A stretch of 35,474 nucleotides of DNA from an uncultured Flavobacteriales bacterium (lineage in GTDB: Bacteria; Bacteroidota; Bacteroidia; Flavobacteriales; UBA1820): positions 1-35,474 of the forward strand of contig CAUHQV010000024.1 in NCBI GenBank assembly GCA_959608625.1, read 5' to 3'. Both the position numbers and the translations under genes were made by a program. The notes beneath the pieces were generated by a model. The model saw only the letters and a program-made list of their open reading frames with translations, was not told the DNA's origin and did not search any database. This document shows positions 17,082-25,414 of this stretch, in pieces (position 1 is the first letter of the stretch; the number at the start of each line of letters is the position of its first letter).

Positions 17082-18212
17082 ATGACGACAAAACATAAGC
17101 TATTCTGTTTGTTTGCGGCCCTGATCTGTACGGCGGGTTACGCACAGGAAAAAAGCGTGCTGAAAATACGGGTGGTAGGCGCCCAGGCCGGAGATAGGAT
17201 CGCGCTGGCGGAAGTGGGCGAAGATAATAAACTCATTCAGGATACGGCATTTGTGTTTACCGGGGCGGCCGATACGGTACGTTTCGTTACCGGCCGTACC
17301 GACCGGATGCTACGCTTATTGTTTACCGCTGCTACAGGGAAGACCGGGCAGCGGATGGTCTTTCCCGAAAGCGGGAAAGAATATGTGATAGATACCCGCG
17401 ACGGGGATATAGCGACGGCCCGGGTATGGGGAGGGCTGTACAATACGGATGATATGATGAAAGAAATATCGTCCCTCGAGAACCGGCGGGACAGCTTGAC
17501 GCGGAAAGTCGTGGAGTTGACCCAGTCGGGCAAACAAGCGGAAGCGGAAGAGGAAATAAAAAAGCTGACAGGAGTGCATAAAAGCCTCGTATCGGCCAAG
17601 GAGCGTTTTATCATTTACCACCCGGGCAATGCTTATTCTGCCTTTCTGGTGAGCGATTTGATACGGTCTATCCCCCGGCTTACGACTTTGGACCGAGTGA
17701 AAAGGCTTTATAACAGCCTGAGCGGCGGGGCGCGCAATACCTATTCCGGCGATAAGGCCAACGAGGAAATATATCTCCTGATGGCCGCTTCCGAGGAGGC
17801 ATCGGTTCCCAGGTTCACGCTTACCTCTACCGAGGGAGATTTGGTGTCTCCTTCGCATTACCGGGGGAAATGGGTGGTGCTCGATTTTTGGGCTTCCTGG
17901 TGCAAGCCTTGCCGGATGAGCAATCCGGAACTTGTCCGGCTGTATGAGAAATACCACGGCCGGGGATTGGAAGTGATCGGTATCGCATGTTGGGACCGGG
18001 AGGATGCCTGGAAGAAAGCGATCGTGCAGGACGGCCTTCCATGGGTGCAATTGAATGCGGGCGAAAAGGTCGAAGGGCAGGAAGACGTGACAAAGACTTT
18101 TGTCATCACAGGAGTGCCGACCTCCATTTTGGTCGATCCCGAGGGAAAGATCGTTTTCCGGGGACATCCCAGTGAATTGCCTGAAAAATTAGCCGAGGTT
18201 TTTCCGGAATAA
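17082..18212 (+). CDS. Exported TlpA-like thioredoxin-fold protein with N-terminal DUF4369-like region
   Basis: A 376-residue exported thiol-disulfide protein. The open frame starts at a TTG at 16995, but ATG at 17082 gives a clean signal peptide (MTTKHKLFCLFAALICTAGYA, probable cleavage before Gln22). A beta-rich N-terminal region (about 25-115) resembles DUF4369, then comes a helical linker. The thioredoxin/AhpC-TSA domain (about 243-376) carries WCKPC with Cys274 and Cys277, and the cis-Pro block GVPTSILVDPEGK. Such proteins act in the periplasm as reductants or resistance-type oxidoreductases. The next gene is a paralogue, 52 bases downstream. Confidence 0.88.
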   Translation: MTTKHKLFCLFAALICTAGYAQEKSVLKIRVVGAQAGDRIALAEVGEDNKLIQDTAFVFTGAADTVRFVTGRTDRMLRLLFTAATGKTGQRMVFPESGKEYVIDTRDGDIATARVWGGLYNTDDMMKEISSLENRRDSLTRKVVELTQSGKQAEAEEEIKKLTGVHKSLVSAKERFIIYHPGNAYSAFLVSDLIRSIPRLTTLDRVKRLYNSLSGGARNTYSGDKANEEIYLLMAASEEASVPRFTLTSTEGDLVSPSHYRGKWVVLDFWASWCKPCRMSNPELVRLYEKYHGRGLEVIGIACWDREDAWKKAIVQDGLPWVQLNAGEKVEGQEDVTKTFVITGVPTSILVDPEGKIVFRGHPSELPEKLAEVFPE

Positions 18213-18227
18213 ACCCTCGCCCGGAAT

Positions 18228-18235
18228 TATCTTTG
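18228..18235 (+). promoter_or_regulatory. Candidate -7 box for the second tlpA-like gene
   Basis: TATCTTTG is an exact TAnnTTTG match 30-37 bases before ATG 18265. No TTG stands at the expected -33 position. It suggests that the second gene can be transcribed separately from the first. Confidence 0.5.
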
Positions 18236-18264
18236 CATAGATATAAACGACAAAAACTTCAGAT

Positions 18265-19419
18265 ATGAAAAAATTCTTCAAATGGTTTGCCGTCGCATTC
18301 CTGCTGCTGTGTTTGTTCTTTTCCTGCACACAAGTGCGCAAAAATGTAATATCCGGGCAAATAGAAGGGCTTAACGCGGGCGACAAGGTCGTTTTGGCTT
18401 CCTGGCATGCATCCAAGACCAAATGGGTGGCGGACGATTCGGTCACGGTCAAAAAACCGGGTGAATTCACCCTCAAAACCTACGATAAAGGTGAAATGCT
18501 CCGCCTGTTCCTCGTCCCGCAGGGCGATACGGTCGATGTAGCCGATGTTCGGACTCCTTCGCTGAAACTTTTTGTCGAAGGGCTCGGAAAATATACGGTC
18601 ACCGGTACGGCTGCCGATTTTCCGAAAGCCAAAATTGGCGGCGGCGTATACGAATATCCTGAGGTAAAACGGATCGACTCTCTGAACATCCTCCGCGAAA
18701 GCCTCCGTCAGGAAGCTGCCACCATGGATCGCATGGATACCTCGTCCGTCAACCGCCTGAACAAACGGTGGGAGGAAGTCTCGAACAATATCCTGGCCGC
18801 TCAGAAGACCGTGGTAAAAAAATATCCCGACAATAATTTCGCCGCATGGGTGCTGGCCGATCTCGGATTTTCGTACGATGCAGAAGAAATTGACCTGGTG
18901 GACAGCCTTTACCAGGGGCTTGCCGACAAGGTAAAAAGTTGCCTGTATGGCCGCAATATCAAAAAACGGGTGGAGAACGTCCGCAATTCGGCCCAGGGAG
19001 GCACGGCTGCCGATTTTACCCTCACCTCTATCGCAGGGGATACGATCCGCCTGTCCGACCTGAAAGGCAAATGGGTGGTGGTCGATTTCTGGGCTTCGTG
19101 GTGCAAACCGTGCCGGATGTACAATCCCCATATGGTAGACCTTTATAAGAAATACCATCCGGCCGGGCTGGAAGTGGTTGGCGTAGCTGCCTGGGATGCC
19201 GATGCCGATTGGCGCAAAGCGGTCGAAGAAGATGGCCTGCCTTGGATCAATGTCAATTCCGGCGAAAAAGTAAAAGGTCAGGACAATGTTTCCGAAACAT
19301 ATGCCATTACCTCTATACCGACGACTTTGCTGGTCGATCCGCAGGGGAAGATCGTATACCGCGGACATCCGTCTGAAATAGAGGATGCGCTTAAAGGTGC
19401 TTTTCCCGATGTAAAATAA
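18265..19419 (+). CDS. TlpA-like thioredoxin-fold lipoprotein
   Basis: A 384-residue paralogue of the preceding gene, but with a lipoprotein signal: basic MKKFFKWF, hydrophobic core, lipobox LFFSC with Cys21. The beta-rich N-terminal domain (about 27-115, VISGQIEGLNAGDKVVLASW) resembles DUF4369, and a helical linker runs to about 245. The C-terminal thioredoxin domain has WCKPC (Cys280, Cys283) and a cis-Pro loop SIPTTLLVDPQGK. Both paralogues share the blocks DFWASWCKPCRM and GKIV-RGHPSE, showing an old duplication. One is probably soluble and the other membrane-anchored, so they may act in series or on different partners. Confidence 0.9.
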   Translation: MKKFFKWFAVAFLLLCLFFSCTQVRKNVISGQIEGLNAGDKVVLASWHASKTKWVADDSVTVKKPGEFTLKTYDKGEMLRLFLVPQGDTVDVADVRTPSLKLFVEGLGKYTVTGTAADFPKAKIGGGVYEYPEVKRIDSLNILRESLRQEAATMDRMDTSSVNRLNKRWEEVSNNILAAQKTVVKKYPDNNFAAWVLADLGFSYDAEEIDLVDSLYQGLADKVKSCLYGRNIKKRVENVRNSAQGGTAADFTLTSIAGDTIRLSDLKGKWVVVDFWASWCKPCRMYNPHMVDLYKKYHPAGLEVVGVAAWDADADWRKAVEEDGLPWINVNSGEKVKGQDNVSETYAITSIPTTLLVDPQGKIVYRGHPSEIEDALKGAFPDVK

Positions 19420-19438
19420 GAGGATATGAAAAGTATTT

Positions 19439-19466
19439 AAAGCCGGAGCAAAGCTCCGGCTTTTTT
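19439..19466 (+). terminator. Intrinsic terminator after the tlpA-like pair
   Basis: Stem AGCCGGAGC (19441-19449) pairs with 19453-19461 over an AAA loop and is followed by a run of six Ts. It lies 20 bases past the second tlpA-like gene. On the other strand the stem is followed by a weaker TTTAAATACTTTT, so it could also stop transcription coming from cobO. Confidence 0.85.
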
Positions 19467-19510
19467 ATTCGGGGGAAGTTTGCTTGTGGGCTCGCGTAAA
19501 AAGCCGGATT

Positions 19511-20035
19511 TTACCGGTCTATCCCGTCCCGGCTTTCCACGCCTTTTTGGTAGTAATGTTTTATTTCGGCCATTTCCGTGACCAGGTCGGCCATATCGAT
19601 AAGTTCCTGCGGAGCGTAACGGCCTGTTACGACTACCTCCACACGATCCTCACGGTTATGTAATACATTCAATACTTCTCCAATATCCAGCAGGCCAAAG
19701 TAAAGGGCGATATTCAGTTCATCCAGTATTACCAGGTCATAGTCTTGTCCGGCCAGAGCTTCCCGGCAGCGGTCGAGACCTTCCCGGACGGCTTCTTTAT
19801 CCGCTTCTTCGGGGTTGCGGCCGATGAAACATCCCCGGCCGAATTGTTCGGTATGTATCTGCGGCAGGATAGCTTCCACTTCGGTCTCGTGGTACCGCAT
19901 GCTTTTGACGAATTGGCCGACGAACACTCTCTTCCCTGCCATGGCAGCCCGTAGGGCCAGTCCGAAAGCGGCTGTGGTCTTGCCTTTCCCGTTGCCGGTA
20001 TAGATGTGCAGGTATCCTTTTTCTATCGTTTTCAA
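19511..20035 (-). CDS. cobO: Corrinoid adenosyltransferase (CobA/CobO/BtuR family)
   Basis: A 174-residue cytoplasmic ATP:cob(I)alamin adenosyltransferase of the CobA/BtuR family, which makes adenosylcobalamin during synthesis or salvage. The Walker A loop GNGKGKTTA is at 14-22, DLVILDELNIALYFGLL carries the Walker B-like acidic residues, and VVTGRYAPQELIDMADLVTEM is the family's C-terminal signature. No other cobalamin gene is present. It is the last gene of the polysaccharide/rhamnose run, starting 54 bases after rfbB, an unrelated neighbour that may simply share transcription. Confidence 0.93.
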   Translation of the reverse strand: MKTIEKGYLHIYTGNGKGKTTAAFGLALRAAMAGKRVFVGQFVKSMRYHETEVEAILPQIHTEQFGRGCFIGRNPEEADKEAVREGLDRCREALAGQDYDLVILDELNIALYFGLLDIGEVLNVLHNREDRVEVVVTGRYAPQELIDMADLVTEMAEIKHYYQKGVESRDGIDR

Positions 20036-20089
20036 TTCAAAAACCGGCGTGAATCTGTTCTTATGGAATTTTTGCCTGTGCGTGGTATA

Positions 20090-21154
20090 TTATCGGCCCG
20101 AATACATTTTTTCGTAGTAATCCTGATAGGCGCCGCTGGTTACGTTGTCCAGCCAGTCCGGGTTGTTCAGATACCACTGAACCGTTTTTTCCAATCCTTC
20201 CTCGAATTGCAAAGAAGGCTCCCAGCCCAGCTCGTCTTTCAGTTTGGAAGAATCGATGGCATAGCGCAGGTCGTGTCCGGCCCGGTCGGCCACATAAGTG
20301 ATGAGCTTTTCGGAGGCTCCTTCCGGACGCCCCAGCAGGCGGTCGGTCACTTTTATCAGCAAACGGACGATATCGATGTTCCTCCATTCGTTGAACCCCC
20401 CGATGTTGTAGGTTTCCCCCGTTTTGCCTTGGTGAAATATCAGGTCGATGGCACGGGCATGATCCTCTACGTAAAGCCAGTCGCGCACGTTCAGGCCTTT
20501 TCCATATACCGGCAGCGGTTTGCCAAGGCGGATATTGTGGATGAAAAGGGGAATCAGTTTTTCCGGGAACTGATAGGGTCCGTAATTGTTGGAGCAATTG
20601 GTGATCAGCGTCGGCAGCCCGTACGTGTCGTGGAAAGCCCGCACAAAATGGTCGGACGAGGCTTTGGACGCGGAATAGGGGCTGTGCGGGTCGTAACGCG
20701 TGTCTTCCGTAAAGAACCCGCCGTCCATTTCCAGTGCTCCGTACACTTCGTCGGTAGAGATATGGTAGAACAGCTTACCCTCAAAATGGCCGTCCCAAGC
20801 GTTTTTGGCCGCCTGGAGCAGAGTCAATGTCCCCATGACATTAGTGCGGGCGAAGGCGAACGGATCCTTGATGCTGCGGTCCACATGGCTTTCGGCCGCC
20901 AGGTGGATAACCCCGTCGACGGCATGGTCAGTAAATATTCTCCCGACCGTTTGCTGGTCGCAAATGTCGGCTTTGACGAAGGTATAATTTGGCTTTTCCT
21001 CTATGTCCCGGAGGTTCTCGAGGTTCCCGGCGTAAGTCAGCTTATCCAGGCAGACGATATGGTAGCCGGGGTATTTGTTCACAAAAAGCCGGATCACGTG
21101 CGAGCCGATGAACCCGGCGCCGCCGGTGATGAGGATATTGCGTTTGGTTGTCAT
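20090..21154 (-). CDS. rfbB: dTDP-glucose 4,6-dehydratase
   Basis: A 354-residue extended short-chain dehydrogenase that converts dTDP-glucose to dTDP-4-keto-6-deoxyglucose, the second step towards dTDP-L-rhamnose. The NAD loop GGAGFIG is at 11-17. TDEVYG at 134-139 supplies the active-site Thr-Asp-Glu triad, and Tyr160/Lys164 form the YxxxK motif in YSASK. I place the start at ATG 21154, overlapping the rfbD stop as ATGA, instead of the upstream start at 21184. It is the fourth of four contiguous rhamnose genes. Confidence 0.96.
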   Translation of the reverse strand: MTTKRNILITGGAGFIGSHVIRLFVNKYPGYHIVCLDKLTYAGNLENLRDIEEKPNYTFVKADICDQQTVGRIFTDHAVDGVIHLAAESHVDRSIKDPFAFARTNVMGTLTLLQAAKNAWDGHFEGKLFYHISTDEVYGALEMDGGFFTEDTRYDPHSPYSASKASSDHFVRAFHDTYGLPTLITNCSNNYGPYQFPEKLIPLFIHNIRLGKPLPVYGKGLNVRDWLYVEDHARAIDLIFHQGKTGETYNIGGFNEWRNIDIVRLLIKVTDRLLGRPEGASEKLITYVADRAGHDLRYAIDSSKLKDELGWEPSLQFEEGLEKTVQWYLNNPDWLDNVTSGAYQDYYEKMYSGR

Positions 21155-22023
21155 TCTTCCAATTGTTTTAAAGCTGCAATGCACCGTTCGAGCGAATCCC
21201 GCCAGTAAGGGACACGCGCTCCGGCTGCTTTTATCTTTTCTTTGGATAGTACACTATACCCCGGGCGCGCTGCCGCACAGGGATAATCTTTTGTTTCGAT
21301 CGCATTTACTGTCACGTTCATTCCATAAATGTCGAAGATCGCCCGGGCAAAATCGTACCACGAGACAGCTCCTTCGTCAGCGTAATGGTAGATGTCAAAA
21401 CCTTTCACCCCGTTTTGGACAAGCGTCATGATCGCCCGGGCCAGGTCTGTGGCATAGGTCGGGGTACCCGTCTGGTCGTATACCACGTTCACTTCCTCCC
21501 GCTCACTTCCTCCCCGGAGCATCGTTTTGACGAAATTGTTCCCGAATTCCGAGTAAAGCCATCCCGTGCGGATGATCACGGCCTCACATCCGGACGTTTC
21601 GATGGCTTTTTCTCCTTCCAGTTTCGTCCGCCCGTAGACACTTGCCGGATGTGGAGAGTCTGTCTCTTTCAGCGGAGCATTGCCCGTACCGGGAAATACG
21701 TAGTCGGTGGATATGTGGACGAGTTTTATCCCTTTTTCCCGGGCGATCTCGGCCAATACCGCAGGGCCCAGTGCATTGATTTTCCGGGCCGTACTTTCAT
21801 CGGATTCCGCCCGGTCGACGGCCGTATAGGCGGCACAGTTGACGATCAGGGTTATCCGTTCTTTTTCTACCAGGTCTTCGACGGCGGTTTTATCGGTAAT
21901 GTCCCCTTCGGGCAAATCGGTGAACAGGAAGCCGTACTGCGGATATTCGGCGGCAATTTTCCGAAGCGACAGGCCCAACTGTCCGCGGCCACCGGTCACG
22001 AGTATGTTTTTCTTTTCGGCCAT
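21151..22023 (-). CDS. rfbD: dTDP-4-dehydrorhamnose reductase
   Basis: A 290-residue NAD(P)H-dependent reductase for the last step of dTDP-L-rhamnose synthesis. Visible motifs are the nucleotide loop GGRGQLG at 11-17, STDYVF at 105-110, and the catalytic pair Tyr130/Lys134 in YGRTK. The start at 22023 follows the rfbC stop by one base; an upstream ATG at 22038 would overlap it. It overlaps rfbB by ATGA, so translation of the two is probably coupled. Confidence 0.95.
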   Translation of the reverse strand: MAEKKNILVTGGRGQLGLSLRKIAAEYPQYGFLFTDLPEGDITDKTAVEDLVEKERITLIVNCAAYTAVDRAESDESTARKINALGPAVLAEIAREKGIKLVHISTDYVFPGTGNAPLKETDSPHPASVYGRTKLEGEKAIETSGCEAVIIRTGWLYSEFGNNFVKTMLRGGSEREEVNVVYDQTGTPTYATDLARAIMTLVQNGVKGFDIYHYADEGAVSWYDFARAIFDIYGMNVTVNAIETKDYPCAAARPGYSVLSKEKIKAAGARVPYWRDSLERCIAALKQLEE

Positions 22024-22024
22024 A

Positions 22025-22591
22025 TCAGTACAACGCATCGTTTATATCGAAAACTTCGGCATCTTTCAGCGGCGGCCGGTGATTGTCTTTTTCGGAAAGA
22101 ACGATGTCTTTTTCCGGGATTCGCCAGTCTATGCCGATTTCCGGATCGTCGAATGCGACGCCCCCTTCGCTTTGTGGCGCATAAGAATTGTCGCATTTAT
22201 AACCGAAAACGGCAGACGGACTCAATACAGAAAATCCATGGGCGAATCCCCGGGGAATGAACAATTGCAGTTTATTTTCTTCCGAGAGTTCTACCGCCAC
22301 ATGCTTGCCGAAAGTGGGGGATCCTTTGCGGATATCCACCGCCACGTCCAATACCGTGCCCCGGATCGCCCGCACTAGTTTTGCCTGTGCATGCTTCCCT
22401 TTCTGGAAATGCAGGCCCCGGATCACTCCGTACGAAGAAAAGGATTCGTTGTCCTGCAAGAATTCTATGGGCCCTACAGCCGCATCCAAAGCAGCCTTGT
22501 TGTAGCTCTCGAAAAAATACCCGCGCGCATCCCCGAATACCTGTGGTTTGAGAATGACTACGCCTTCGATGTCCGTTTTCAGGATCTCCAT
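22025..22591 (-). CDS. rfbC: dTDP-4-dehydrorhamnose 3,5-epimerase
   Basis: A 188-residue cupin-fold epimerase for the third step of dTDP-L-rhamnose synthesis. The catalytic His61 is in RGLHFQ, FIPRGFAHGF at 111-120 is the second conserved block, and Tyr131 in FGYKCDNSY is the likely acid. Length is exactly typical. Its ATG overlaps the rfbA stop by one base (TAATG). Confidence 0.96.
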   Translation of the reverse strand: MEILKTDIEGVVILKPQVFGDARGYFFESYNKAALDAAVGPIEFLQDNESFSSYGVIRGLHFQKGKHAQAKLVRAIRGTVLDVAVDIRKGSPTFGKHVAVELSEENKLQLFIPRGFAHGFSVLSPSAVFGYKCDNSYAPQSEGGVAFDDPEIGIDWRIPEKDIVLSEKDNHRPPLKDAEVFDINDALY

Positions 22592-23466
22592 TATTTTTCC
22601 GCGAGTTTTAGAAGGTACTTTCCGTAAGCATTCTTGGCCAGCGGTGCGGCCGCTTCCCGCAGTTTTTCACGGGATATCCAGCCGTTGTTGTAGGCGATCT
22701 CTTCCAGGCAGGCGATCTTCAGCCCCTGGCGTTTTTCGATGGTCTCCACGAAGGAGGAAGCCTCGGACAGGCTGTCGAACGTCCCGGTGTCCAGCCACGC
22801 GAACCCCCGTCCGAGCAATTGGACTTTCAGTTCTTTATCTTTCAGGAATACCTGGTTGACCGAGGTGATCTCCAGTTCTCCGCGGGCCGAAGGCTTAATG
22901 GCTTTTGCTACGTTTACCACTTTGTTCGGGTAAAAGTAAAGACCTACCACCGCGTAATTGGATTTGGGGGCGGATGGTTTTTCTTCGATGGACAGGACGC
23001 TGCCCCGCGTATCGAATTCCGCCACCCCGTAACGCTCCGGATCGGACACGTAATACCCGAAGACGGTGGCTTTTTGTTCTTTTTCCGCACTTTTTACTGC
23101 TTCAGCGAGCATATTGGTAAAACTTTGCCCGTAAAAGATATTGTCTCCCAATACCAGGCAGGCACAGTCGTCGCCGATGAATTTTTCCCCGATCAGAAAT
23201 GCCTGCGCCAAGCCATCCGGGGAAGGCTGCACGGCGTATTCCAGCCGTACGCCGAAATTACTCCCGTCACCCAACAGCCGTTGGAACGAAGGCATATCGT
23301 CCGGTGTGGATATGACAAGGATGTCCCGTATCCCGGCCAGCATCAATACCGATATCGGGTAGTAGACCATCGGTTTGTCGAAGATGGGCAGGAGTTGTTT
23401 GCTCACGCCTTTCGTGATAGGGTACAGGCGGGTGCCGCTGCCTCCGGCCAGAACGATTCCTTTCAT
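22591..23466 (-). CDS. rfbA: Glucose-1-phosphate thymidylyltransferase
   Basis: A 291-residue nucleotidyltransferase that makes dTDP-glucose from dTTP and glucose-1-phosphate, the committed step to dTDP-L-rhamnose. The start at ATG 23466 gives the canonical MKGIVLAGGSGTRLYPIT with the nucleotide loop at 6-16 and KQLLPIFDKPM at 23-33. The longer open frame to 23538 adds residues not seen in the family. The 87-base gap before it, the largest in this part of the cluster, might hold a promoter, but I see no TAnnTTTG in it. Confidence 0.96.
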   Translation of the reverse strand: MKGIVLAGGSGTRLYPITKGVSKQLLPIFDKPMVYYPISVLMLAGIRDILVISTPDDMPSFQRLLGDGSNFGVRLEYAVQPSPDGLAQAFLIGEKFIGDDCACLVLGDNIFYGQSFTNMLAEAVKSAEKEQKATVFGYYVSDPERYGVAEFDTRGSVLSIEEKPSAPKSNYAVVGLYFYPNKVVNVAKAIKPSARGELEITSVNQVFLKDKELKVQLLGRGFAWLDTGTFDSLSEASSFVETIEKRQGLKIACLEEIAYNNGWISREKLREAAAPLAKNAYGKYLLKLAEK

Positions 23467-23553
23467 TGGTTTCAATGCGAATTTTACCCCGGCAAGATAC
23501 GATTTTGTACAAAATGACAGGCTGTTTTTATGCAGCAAATCCCGGGCAGAAGA

Positions 23554-24414
23554 TTATTTCAATTCTATGACAGGGACTTTATTCCAATCGACTTGGTTGC
23601 AAGCGGTAGATATGTCGGTGAATTTTATGTCTGTCAGGTACCGGGTCAGTTTTTCTGCTGCGGATTTGATCCCGACGTACGATTTAAATCTGCGGGGCAA
23701 AGACAACTCCTTGATGACCGGCTGTCCCCCGTCGAGATCCCTGGGATGGATGTAACTAAGCAGGTATTCCCTGTCCCGGCTCCATTTTTTGAGCAGGAAA
23801 TACGGAATCAAGCGGAAGTAACCTCCGCCGGAGAATATGATGTTTTTATTGGCTACTTTTTTGATACATACCGGAAATTCTTTAATTTGGCAGTCTTTGT
23901 ATTTTATAATGCTGGGGCCCGCATTGGTATATGACGGGATCCCGCCATGTGCGTGATGAGCCGGGAAGACGGAACAGTCTAGTTCGATCCCGCACTCCTT
24001 TATAACTTCGAAAGCCCATGGCTCGCTTTCCCGGATCGAAAAACCGGGAGCCCGGAAATATTTGACGGGTTGTCCGGTAGTGTCTTCCAATAGCTTTATC
24101 GAGGATGACAGGTCCTCTTTAAAAGCTTCGCGGCCTTGCTGCCATACGAGTTGATGATTCATCGTGTGGGATCCTATTTCGTATTTTTCAGCGATCCGCC
24201 GCACAATATCCGGATATTTTTTTGCCACCCAGCCGATGATAAAGAAAGTCGCTTTGGTATCGGTCTTGTCCAGGATATCAAATATCCGCTCCATATTTTC
24301 GTAGATACGGACTTCATAATTATTCCATTGCTCCTCGCTGCGCGTAGAGTCGTTATCCAAAAGGTGGAACCATTCTTCCACGTCAAAAGTGAGGACATTC
24401 ATCGTCTTATCCAA
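23554..24414 (-). CDS. Polysaccharide deacetylase, DUF3473 type
   Basis: A 286-residue NodB-like (CE4) deacetylase of the kind that carries a C-terminal DUF3473 extension, often annotated with exosortase/PEP-CTERM polysaccharide loci. Motif 1 is TFDVEEWFH (Asp11), the metal-binding H-x3-H is SHTMNH (His83, His87), and RAPGFS at 121-126 is motif 3. It should remove N-acetyl groups from a glycan or lipid-linked sugar. There is no signal peptide, so a cytoplasmic or inner-membrane-face role is likely. It follows the FemAB-like gene by 13 bases, a pairing known from exopolysaccharide loci. Confidence 0.88.
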   Translation of the reverse strand: MDKTMNVLTFDVEEWFHLLDNDSTRSEEQWNNYEVRIYENMERIFDILDKTDTKATFFIIGWVAKKYPDIVRRIAEKYEIGSHTMNHQLVWQQGREAFKEDLSSSIKLLEDTTGQPVKYFRAPGFSIRESEPWAFEVIKECGIELDCSVFPAHHAHGGIPSYTNAGPSIIKYKDCQIKEFPVCIKKVANKNIIFSGGGYFRLIPYFLLKKWSRDREYLLSYIHPRDLDGGQPVIKELSLPRRFKSYVGIKSAAEKLTRYLTDIKFTDISTACNQVDWNKVPVIELK

Positions 24415-24427
24415 GATTATGGGTTGA

Positions 24428-25414
24428 TCAATAGATATATTTTGTTGTCAGGGCCCCTATTTTTACGTTCACCCATTGGGGGACTGTCTTTTTGTAGAGA
24501 GCAAGGAGCCTTTTCTTGTCTTTTAGTCCCTCCTTTATCGGTACGGATTGATTGAAATATAATTGGATGAGTTGTGGTTTCCAGTGCTTTTTGAACCCTA
24601 ATGTTCCCTCTCCTTTGGAACTTCGGCCGAAAGAGAATACTTTGTATCCCTTGTTTATGGAATATTTGATGATTTCGCTGTATGCCAGATAAGGGACGAA
24701 CAGCTTATTATATTCGTACAAAGTTCCGGCCCAACAATTTTCGATAATGCCTCCGAAAGACAGCAGGAAACACCCACCTACGGGTTTCTCTTGGCAGTAT
24801 GAGCAAAAAAGGACCGCTTCGCCGTTATCCCATTCATTGAGCAGGGTTTCGAAAAATTTTCTCGGTTGGGGAGGAGATCCTAGACGTGTCATATTTTTAT
24901 AATATACGGTCAGGAAATCGTCGAGCAGTTCATTTTTGCCTTTCTTTACGATGATCCCATTTTCCTGGGCAATACGTATCTGACGGCGTATATTGTATTT
25001 TAATCCCGAGAAAACAGCGGTTTCCCCTTGTGTAAGGTCCAAGTAGGCAGTAACTTTTTTATCGGAAAAAAAGGCAGAAGAAAGATGGAAAGACCGAATT
25101 TCGAAGTTTCCTTTTACCATTTGTTCCATTTCGGTGGCTTTTTGAGCATTGGCACAGGCTACTCCGCCATAGGAAAAATGGGGCGTGGAAATGAATTTGT
25201 CCTTGAATACTACCCCGTTCATAAAACCTTCCAACTGACCGGTCGCCTCGTTCACATATTTTCGGTATTGGGGGGTATAGCCGAATATTTTATTCAGTAT
25301 CAAAGGAATGGCAGGGTTGTGCGCCAATGTGTATTCCCCCGCCAGCGGGTTAAGCGGCGCAACGAAATCCAGAAGTTCATCCCGGTCGCAGAGGGGGCTT
25401 ATGATCTCTTCCAT
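24428..25414 (-). CDS. FemAB-like/GNAT-superfamily protein
   Basis: A 328-residue protein with the doubled acyltransferase fold of FemAB-related proteins found beside exopolysaccharide genes. Supporting motifs are FSGLKYNIRRQIRIAQENG (about 136-154), GGCFLLSFGGIIENCWAGT and FGRSSKGEGTLGFKKHW, the last a hallmark of the exosortase-associated FemAB group. These proteins are thought to transfer an acyl or aminoacyl group, but their substrate is not known. It overlaps the upstream GT26 gene by one base (TAATG) and precedes the DUF3473 deacetylase. Confidence 0.8.
   Translation of the reverse strand: MEEIISPLCDRDELLDFVAPLNPLAGEYTLAHNPAIPLILNKIFGYTPQYRKYVNEATGQLEGFMNGVVFKDKFISTPHFSYGGVACANAQKATEMEQMVKGNFEIRSFHLSSAFFSDKKVTAYLDLTQGETAVFSGLKYNIRRQIRIAQENGIIVKKGKNELLDDFLTVYYKNMTRLGSPPQPRKFFETLLNEWDNGEAVLFCSYCQEKPVGGCFLLSFGGIIENCWAGTLYEYNKLFVPYLAYSEIIKYSINKGYKVFSFGRSSKGEGTLGFKKHWKPQLIQLYFNQSVPIKEGLKDKKRLLALYKKTVPQWVNVKIGALTTKYIY

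Noticed and set aside
17316..18167. Minus-strand open frames opposite the two tlpA-like genes
   Set aside because: The plus strand carries signal peptides and WCKPC thioredoxin domains; the minus frames show no recognisable features.
19420..20089. Search for a cobalamin riboswitch around cobO
   Set aside because: The gaps of 91 and 54 bases are too short for one and hold only a terminator hairpin.
20006..21208. 400-codon plus-strand open frame opposite rfbB
   Set aside because: Shadow of rfbB, whose motifs are unambiguous.
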